Assembly (NCBI GenBank): GCA_951640165.1
Contig: OX621266.1
Coordinates: 8,742,001-8,806,000 of the forward strand
Length of the DNA: 64,000 nt
DNA from: Pseudoips prasinana
Taxonomy: Eukaryota > Arthropoda > Insecta > Lepidoptera > Nolidae
Reading direction: 5' to 3'
Positions 57,401-64,000 of this stretch are shown here, piece by piece (position 1 is the first letter of the stretch; each line of letters begins with the position of its first letter). The translations under genes and the position numbers were made by a program. The notes under the pieces are model-generated. The model made no database searches. It was not told where the DNA came from and worked only from the letters and a program-made list of their open reading frames with translations.

Positions 57401-58608
57401 GGCTGGAGGGGTGCTCTTCCCCTTCCCCTTCCCTTTCCCTTTGCCAATCGGCTGCGACTGGCTGGGAGTGGTGGTGGCGGGAACGGCAGGGACGACAGCT
57501 GCCGTCCTTTTCCTTTGCCCTTGCCCTTACCGACCACCTTCGTCCAGCCCTGCTGGTTGGTCGGGGTGGTCGAAGGACGATGGGCGTCCTCCCTCGAGGA
57601 GCTAGGCACCGGCTCCACTCGCCTCTTATCCGCCGCAAGTGGCGGTCGAACGACTTTCGCCGGCAAGAGCCGGTCCTCAATCCCTGCCAGGCAGGAGCGA
57701 ACAAACGCCCTCTCCTCCGCCATCACCTTGCGGAGGACATCCTCAAGGCCGGGGGAGGAGGCAAGACCCTCCGCCGCAGGTCTGGGCTCGGCTTGGGATG
57801 GCCGGGCCGTGGCTTCAGCCAGCTTTAAGTGCAGCTGGCTGACCTCCGACTGCAGGCGATCTACCTTCGCCTGCAGTTGCCGCGTTTCATCGCTGGCCTT
57901 GCGGTCGACCAGCTCCGCGACGATGCCACGCATGCTCGCGGCCCGGCATTTAAGGGACTTCTGAAAAGTCCCTTTTAGATGGGAGGACTTGGTGGCGACC
58001 TCGACGATCACCTCCTCGTCCTCCAAGGCCATCCACTGCAATTCGGCCAGGGAGTGGTCCGCGTACAGGACGCGGGACGCACCGTACTCGGCCTTGGCAC
58101 GAGCGACGCGCGCCCGCTCCTCCTTGGCCGCAACCCGCTCTTCCAGCTCTTGCTGGAGCTGCTCCCGCCGAGCCAGGTCCAGCTCGCGCTGGGCGTCGGC
58201 TAAACCCACATCGTGGGTGTCTGCCGCTGTCGTTGCCTTTTTGGCCTTTATCTTCTTCTTTGGCTCCTTAACCCGAGCCGAACCCGAGCCCGAGGAGCCA
58301 TCGGACACGACCTTGAGGAAGGTCCGTTTCCTCGATGTCGATCTCGATCGAGGATCGATCGCCATAGAGCTGGCATCCGACGCTACGGACTCATTGTCGG
58401 AGTCCGACAAATCGCCCGCTGTCCCTCCGTAGAAGGCTCTGCCTTCCGACGCCGTCGCGTCGCGTTGGCCCTGAGAAGGGCCTTTTGGTTGGCCCTGAGA
58501 AGGGCCTTTGGGTTGGCCCTGAGAAGGGCCTTTGGGTTGGCCCTGAGAAGGGCCTTTTTTAGTGAAATGCCCGAGGGCATCCCGCGCAGGTTTCGGCATA
58601 ATCCGCAA
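57277..58608 (-). CDS. Element F ORF1 (gag-like), N-terminal part, frameshifted in a Lys-Gly run
   Basis: Starts MRIMPKPARDALGHF, with four GPSQGQPK units, then an acidic/Ser stretch, KEPKKKIKAKK and a coiled-coil-like region, as in element D. The frame changes after the first Lys-Gly run (KVVGKGKGKGKG, about 57510-57530), earlier than in D, where the second run is affected. The two copies therefore acquired separate indels in equivalent purine tracts. The first methionine (58608) is three residues upstream of the D start. Confidence 0.77.
   Translation of the reverse strand: MRIMPKPARDALGHFTKKGPSQGQPKGPSQGQPKGPSQGQPKGPSQGQRDATASEGRAFYGGTAGDLSDSDNESVASDASSMAIDPRSRSTSRKRTFLKVVSDGSSGSGSARVKEPKKKIKAKKATTAADTHDVGLADAQRELDLARREQLQQELEERVAAKEERARVARAKAEYGASRVLYADHSLAELQWMALEDEEVIVEVATKSSHLKGTFQKSLKCRAASMRGIVAELVDRKASDETRQLQAKVDRLQSEVSQLHLKLAEATARPSQAEPRPAAEGLASSPGLEDVLRKVMAEERAFVRSCLAGIEDRLLPAKVVRPPLAADKRRVEPVPSSSREDAHRPSTTPTNQQGWTKVVGKGKGKGKGRQLSSLPFPPPPLPASRSRLAKGKGRGRGRAPLQPQPSPPPPLPVSRRLARERGRVRPQPVPRGTWFLPRPRPSW
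58464..58557 (-). repeat. 24-bp minisatellite coding GPSQGQPK, four units
   Basis: Same unit as in element D (7903-8020) with one repeat fewer; it stays in frame. Confidence 0.88.
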
Positions 58609-58723
58609 TTCAAAATTCGTAGCACTCCAAGCAGTTTAAGTTCGCTACGATGCACAGTGCACTTTAGCCGTACCCAGTCTGCCACTCCGTTACGGTGGTC
58701 AGAACTGGGACGTTTCCGGGGAC

Positions 58724-61700
58724 GTTACCAGACACTTTACACGCAAAATTGCATTTGTTTAATCGTTTGACACTAATTAGTTGCCGAGTTGTACGACAAA
58801 AGCGACTAGATCGCTTCTACAACTGTCTGGCCGCATCCCGGAGCATAATTCATACCTATTAGTTACAGTATAACTTAAATAACCCAAATTTCGGCATAAA
58901 TTCTGGTGCAAAAACAGGTTTTTGGACCTTTTTTCAAATTTTTTTCATAAACACCCCTCCACTTTTGAACGTTTTTGTATAGCCCTCGGTGAGGCGCGTC
59001 CCTGGACACCCCGTTCGCGGAAATCGGACGACAAAAACTTCAAAAATTGGCCTACATACCCCTTCTCCATACTAAATTAGAACATAGAAATTGCACCTAA
59101 GCTCCGGAATTGTTGTATAGAAAATATAAACTTACAACACAATTTTTCAAGTTTTCGCCGTTTTTGATTATTATTTTTGTGTTGTAATCTGTCTTTTGAC
59201 TGTACCTAACGTGTGGGCAAAATATTTTTACTCCCGGCCCCAGGAAAATTGTAGAAAGTCGATTTTCCCGTGTTTACCAGACACTTTACACGCAAAATTG
59301 CATTTGTTTAATCGTTTGACACTAATTAGTTGCCGAGTTGTACGACAAAAGCGACTAGATCGCTTCTACAACTGTCTGGCCGCATCCCGGAGCATAATTC
59401 AAACCTATTAGTTACAGTATAACTTAAATAACCCAAATTTCGGCATAAATTCTGGTGCAAAAACAGGTTTTTGGACCTTTTTTCAAATTTTTTTCATAAA
59501 CACCCCTCCACTTTTGAACGTTTTTGTATAGCCCTCGGTGAGGCGCGTCCCTGGACACCCCGTTCGCGGAAATCGGACGACAAAAACTTCAAAATTGGCC
59601 TACATACCCCTTCTCCATACTAAATTAGAACATAGAAATTGCACCTAAGCTCCGGAATTGTTGTATAGAAAATATAAACTTACAACACAATTTTTCAATT
59701 TTTGGCCGTTTTTGATTATTATTTTTGTGTTGTAATCTGTCTTTTGACTGTACCTAACGTGTAGGCAAAATATTTTTACTCCCGGCCCCAGGAAAATTGT
59801 AGAAAGTCGATTTTCCCGTGTTTACCAGACACTTTACACGCAAAATTGCATTTGTTTAATCGTTTGACACTAATTAGTTGCCGAGTTGTACGACAAAAGC
59901 GACTAGATCGCTTCTACAACTGTCTGGCCGCATCCCAGAGCATAATTCATACCTATTAGTTACAGTATAACTTAAATAACCCAAATTTCGGCATAAATTC
60001 TGGTGCAAAAACAGGTTTTTGGACCTTTTTTCAAATTTTTTTCATAAACACCCCTCCACTTTTGAACGTTTTTGTATAGCCCTCGGTGAGGCGCGTCCCT
60101 GGACACCCCGTTCGCGGAAATCGGACGACAAAAACTTCAAAAATTGGCCTACATACCCCTTCTCCATACTAAATTAGAACATAGAAATTGCACCTAAGCT
60201 CCGGAATTGTTGTATAGAAAATATAAACTTACAACACAATTTTTCAATTTTTGGCCGTTTTTGATTATTATTTTTGTGTTGTAATCTGTCTTTTGACTGT
60301 ACCTAACGTGTGGGCAAAATATTTTTACTCCCGGCCCCAGGAAAATTGTAGAAAGTCGATTTTCCCGTGTTTACCAGACACTTTACACGCAAAATTGCAT
60401 TTGTTTAATCGTTTGACACTAATTAGTTGCCGAGTTGTACGACAAAAGCGACTAGATCGCTTCTACAACTGTCTGGCCGCATCCCGGAGCATAATTCATA
60501 CCTATTAGTTACAGTATAACTTAAATAACCCAAATTTCGGCATAAATTCTGGTGCAAAAACAGGTTTTTGGACCTTTTTTCAAATTTTTTTCATAAACAC
60601 CCCTCCACTTTTGAACGTTTTTGTATAGCCCTCGGTGAGGCGCGTCCCTGGACACCCCGTTCGCGGAAATCGGACGACAAAAACTTCAAAAATTGGCCTA
60701 CATACCCCTTCTCCATACTAAATTAGAACATAGAAATTGCACCTAAGCTCCGGAATTGTTGTATAGAAAATATAAACTTACAACACAATTTTTCAATTTT
60801 TGGCCGTTTTTGATTATTATTTTTGTGTTGTAATCTGTCTTTTGACTGTACCTAACGTGTGGGCAAAATATTTTTACTCCCGGCCCCAGGAAAATTGTAG
60901 AAAGTCGATTTTCCCGTGTTTACCAGACACTTTACACGCAAAATTGCATTTGTTTAATCGTTTGACACTAATTAGTTGCCGAGTTGTACGACAAAAGCGA
61001 CTAGATCGCTTCTACAACTGTCTGGCCGCATCCCGGAGCATAATTCATACCTATTAGTTACAGTATAACTTAAATAACCCAAATTTCGGCATAAATTCTG
61101 GTGCAAAAACAGGTTTTTGGACCTTTTTTCAATTTTTTTTCATAAACACCCCTCCACTTTTGAACGTTTTTGTATAGCCCTCGGTGAGGCGCGTCCCTGG
61201 ACACCCCGTTCGCGGAAATCGGACGACAAAAACTTCAAAAATTGGCCTACATACCCCTTCTCCATACTAAATTAGAACATAGAAATTGCACCTAAGCTCC
61301 GGAATTGTTGTATAGAAAATATAAACTTACAACACAATTTTTCAAGTTTTCGCCGTTTTTGATTATTATTTTTGTGTTGTAATCTGTCTTTTGACTGTAC
61401 CTAACGTGTGGGCAAAATATTTTTACTCCCGGCCCCAGGAAAATTGTAGAAAGTCGATTTTCCCGTGTTTACCAGACACTTTACACGCAAAATTGCATTT
61501 GTTTAATCGTTTGACACTAATTAGTTGCCGAGTTGTACGACAAAAGCGACTAGATCGCTTCTACAACTGTCTGGCCGCATCCCGGAGCATAATTCATACC
61601 TATTAGTTACAGTATAACTTAAATAACCCAAATTTCGGCATAAATTCTGGCGCAAAAACAGGTTTTTGGACCTTTTTTCAAATTTTTTTCATAAACACCC

Positions 61701-64000
61701 CTCCACTTTTGAACGTTTTTGTATAGCCCTCGGTGAGGCGCGTCCCTGGACACCCCGTTCGCGGAAATCGGACGACAAAAACTTCAAAATTGGCCTACAT
61801 ACCCCTTCTCCATACTAAATTAGAACATAGAAATTGCACCTAAGCTCCGGAATTGTTGTATAGAAAATATAAACTTACAACACAATTTTTCAATTTTTGG
61901 CCGTTTTTGATTATTATTTTTGTGTTGTAATCTGTCTTTTGACTGTACCTAACGTGTGGGCAAAATATTTTTACTCCCGGCCCCAGGAAAATTGTAGAAA
62001 GTCGATTTTCCCGTGTTTACCAGACACTTTACACGCAAAATTGCATTTGTTTAATCGTTTGACACTAATTAGTTGCCGAGTTGTACGACAAAAGCGACTA
62101 GATCGCTTCTACAACTGTCTGGCCGCATCCCGGAGCATAATTCATACCTATTAGTTACAGTATAACTTAAATAACCCAAATTTCGGCATAAATTCTGGTG
62201 CAAAAACAGGTTTTTGGACCTTTTTTCAATTTTTTTTCATAAACACCCCTCCACTTTTGAACGTTTTTGTATAGCCCTCGGTGAGGCGCGTCCCTGGACA
62301 CCCCGTTCGCGGAAATCGGACGACAAAAACTTCAAAAATTGGCCTACATACCCCTTCTCCATACTAAATTAGAACATAGAAATTGCACCTAAGCTCCGGA
62401 ATTGTTGTATAGAAAATATAAACTTACAACACAATTTTTCAAGTTTTCGCCGTTTTTGATTATTATTTTTGTGTTGTAATCTGTCTTTTGACTGTACCTA
62501 ACGTGTGGGCAAAATATTTTTACTCCCGGCCCCAGGAAAATTGTAGAAAGTCGATTTTCCCGTGTTTACCAGACACTTTACACGCAAAATTGCATTTGTT
62601 TAATCGTTTGACACTAATTAGTTGCCGAGTTGTACGACAAAAGCGACTAGATCGCTTCTACAACTGTCTGGCCGCATCCCGGAGCATAATTCATACCTAT
62701 TAGTTACAGTATAACTTAAATAACCCAAATTTCGGCATAAATTCTGGTGCAAAAACAGGTTTTTGGACCTTTTTTCAAATTTTTTTCATAAACACCCCTC
62801 CACTTTTGAACGTTTTTGTATAGCCCTCGGTGAGGCGCGTCCCTGGACACCCCGTTCGCGGAAATCGGACGACAAAAACTTCAAAATTGGCCTACATACC
62901 CCTTCTCCATACTAAATTAGAACATAGAAATTGCACCTAAGCTCCGGAATTGTTGTATAGAAAATATAAACTTACAACACAATTTTTCAATTTTTGGCCG
63001 TTTTTGATTATTATTTTTGTGTTGTAATCTGTCTTTTGACTGTACCTAACGTGTGGGCAAAATATTTTTACTCCCGGCCCCAGGAAAATTGTAGAAAGTC
63101 GATTTTCCCGTGTTTACCAGACACTTTACACGCAAAATTGCATTTGTTTAATCGTTTGACACTAATTAGTTGCCGAGTTGTACGACAAAAGCGACTAGAT
63201 CGCTTCTACAACTGTCTGGCCGCATCCCGGAGCATAATTCATACCTATTAGTTACAGTATAACTTAAATAACCCAAATTTCGGCATAAATTCTGGTGCAA
63301 AAACAGGTTTTTGGACCTTTTTTCAAATTTTTTTCATAAACACCCCTCCACTTTTGAACGTTTTTGTATAGCCCTCGGTGAGGCGCGTCCCTGGACACCC
63401 CGTTCGCGGAAATCGGACGACAAAAACTTCAAAAATTGGCCTACATACCCCTTCTCCATACTAAATTAGAACATAGAAATTGCACCTAAGCTCCGGAATT
63501 GTTGTATAGAAAATATAAACTTACAACACAATTTTTCAATTTTTGGCCGTTTTTGATTATTATTTTTGTGTTGTAATCTGTCTTTTGACTGTACCTAACG
63601 TGTGGGCAAAATATTTTTACTCCCGGCCCCAGGAAAATTGTAGAAAGTCGATTTTCCCGTGTTTACCAGACACTTTACACGCAAAATTGCATTTGTTTAA
63701 TCGTTTGACACTAATTAGTTGCCGAGTTGTACGACAAAAGCGACTAGATCGCTTCTACAACTGTCTGGCCGCATCCCGGAGCATAATTCATACCTATTAG
63801 TTACAGTATAACTTAAATAACCCAAATTTCGGCATAAATTCTGGTGCAAAAACAGGTTTTTGGACCTTTTTTCAAATTTTTTTCATAAACACCCCTCCAC
63901 TTTTGAACGTTTTTGTATAGCCCTCGGTGAGGCGCGTCCCTGGACACCCCGTTCGCGGAAATCGGACGACAAAAACTTCAAAAATTGGCCTACATACCCC
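58724..64000 (+). repeat. 549-bp satellite array, about 9.6 monomers, with dimeric higher-order structure
   Basis: Monomer landmarks (TTTTTGATTATTATTTTTG) start at 59161, 59709, 60258, 60807, 61356, 61904, 62453, 63001 and 63550, giving a period of 548 or 549 bp. Monomers are almost identical. Each contains the box GTATAGCCCTCGGTGAGGCG...GGACACCCCGTTCGCGG shared with the other satellite classes. Linked variants repeat every 1097 bp in part of the array. The 71-85 aa ORFs recurring in each monomer are a by-product of repetition. No gene is seen; the array continues past the window. Confidence 0.95.

Larger units (their letters stand above)
52961..58723 (-). mobile_element. Element F: nearly full-length SART-like element abutting the 549-bp satellite
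   Basis: Poly(A) as T at 52961-52991, 3' UTR to 53313, ORF2 (56483-53314, one frameshift), ORF1 (58608-56483, one frameshift) and a 5' UTR truncated at about 58723 relative to D. D continues past GACGTTTCCGGGGA for about 50 bp, whereas F passes into satellite there. The 3' side rests on TTAGG and the 5' side on satellite, as in element G. Confidence 0.9.

Noticed and set aside
58724..63800. Recurring 71-85 aa ORFs with a hydrophobic start in every 549-bp monomer
   Set aside because: They repeat only because the satellite repeats; the 462-bp relative does not preserve the frame, and no domain is recognisable.
58724..64000. CRISPR-like array
   Set aside because: The period is about 549 bp with no short repeat-spacer alternation, and the context is eukaryotic satellite DNA.

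Overview
The window looks like subtelomeric or heterochromatic DNA from an insect with TTAGG telomeres. Short CCTAA tracts (TTAGG on the minus strand) recur on the plus strand, and R1-clade non-LTR retrotransposons are stacked head to tail on them, each with its poly(A) end directly on a telomeric seam. The overlapping UAAUG stop-start between ORF1 and ORF2 in one copy, and sense-strand poly(A) followed by GGTTAGG, point to SART-type telomere-specific elements, best known from Lepidoptera. Lepidoptera is therefore the favoured but unproven host order. I recognise no complete host gene, RNA gene or CRISPR array.

Layout. Bases 1-10767 hold five minus-strand SART-like elements or fragments (A, B, C, D, G). 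D (2411-8215) is essentially full length with an intact 1056-aa ORF2. Bases 10768-14616 are satellite DNA (528-bp and 462-bp repeat classes) with a gag-like fragment. Bases 14617-31593 are one BEL/Pao LTR retroelement on the minus strand with an env-like region, near-identical LTRs and a 5-bp target duplication (GAAAG). Two plus-strand LINEs are nested in it: a complete CR1/Jockey-group element (15878-20826) that cuts the env region, and a 5'-truncated LINE (about 28252-31177) that cuts the 5' LTR. Satellite resumes to 32220, followed by a plus-strand R1/LOA-like LINE carrying RNase H (32221-36180) with a hairpin-rich 3' UTR.

Bases 36198-41964 hold two more SART-like copies (H, I) fused exactly at a TAATG junction. 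Bases 41983-44149 are the only unique-looking stretch; it carries a MITE-like element, a palindrome and a possible host exon. Bases 44150-46716 are a 5'-truncated element of another SART-like subfamily (J), with a 14-bp target duplication where unique DNA meets CCTAA repeats. Bases 46749-52951 are a full-length element of a third subfamily (E), with intact gag and broken ORF2. Bases 52961-58723 are another nearly full-length SART-like element (F). Bases 58724-64000 are about 9.6 copies of a highly uniform 549-bp satellite.

How it fits together. The SART-like elements use TTAGG as target and pile up on one another, leaving only 0-4 repeats between copies. Every CCTAA seam has the same orientation, so the chromosome end, if this is a true subtelomere, lies towards base 1. 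The 549-, 462- and 528-bp satellites share a conserved 45-bp box and seem to be one superfamily, with the 462-bp class a full-length inverted relative of the 549-bp class. I judge this inverted, box-sharing satellite family and the TAATG-exact element fusion to be the most noteworthy signals.
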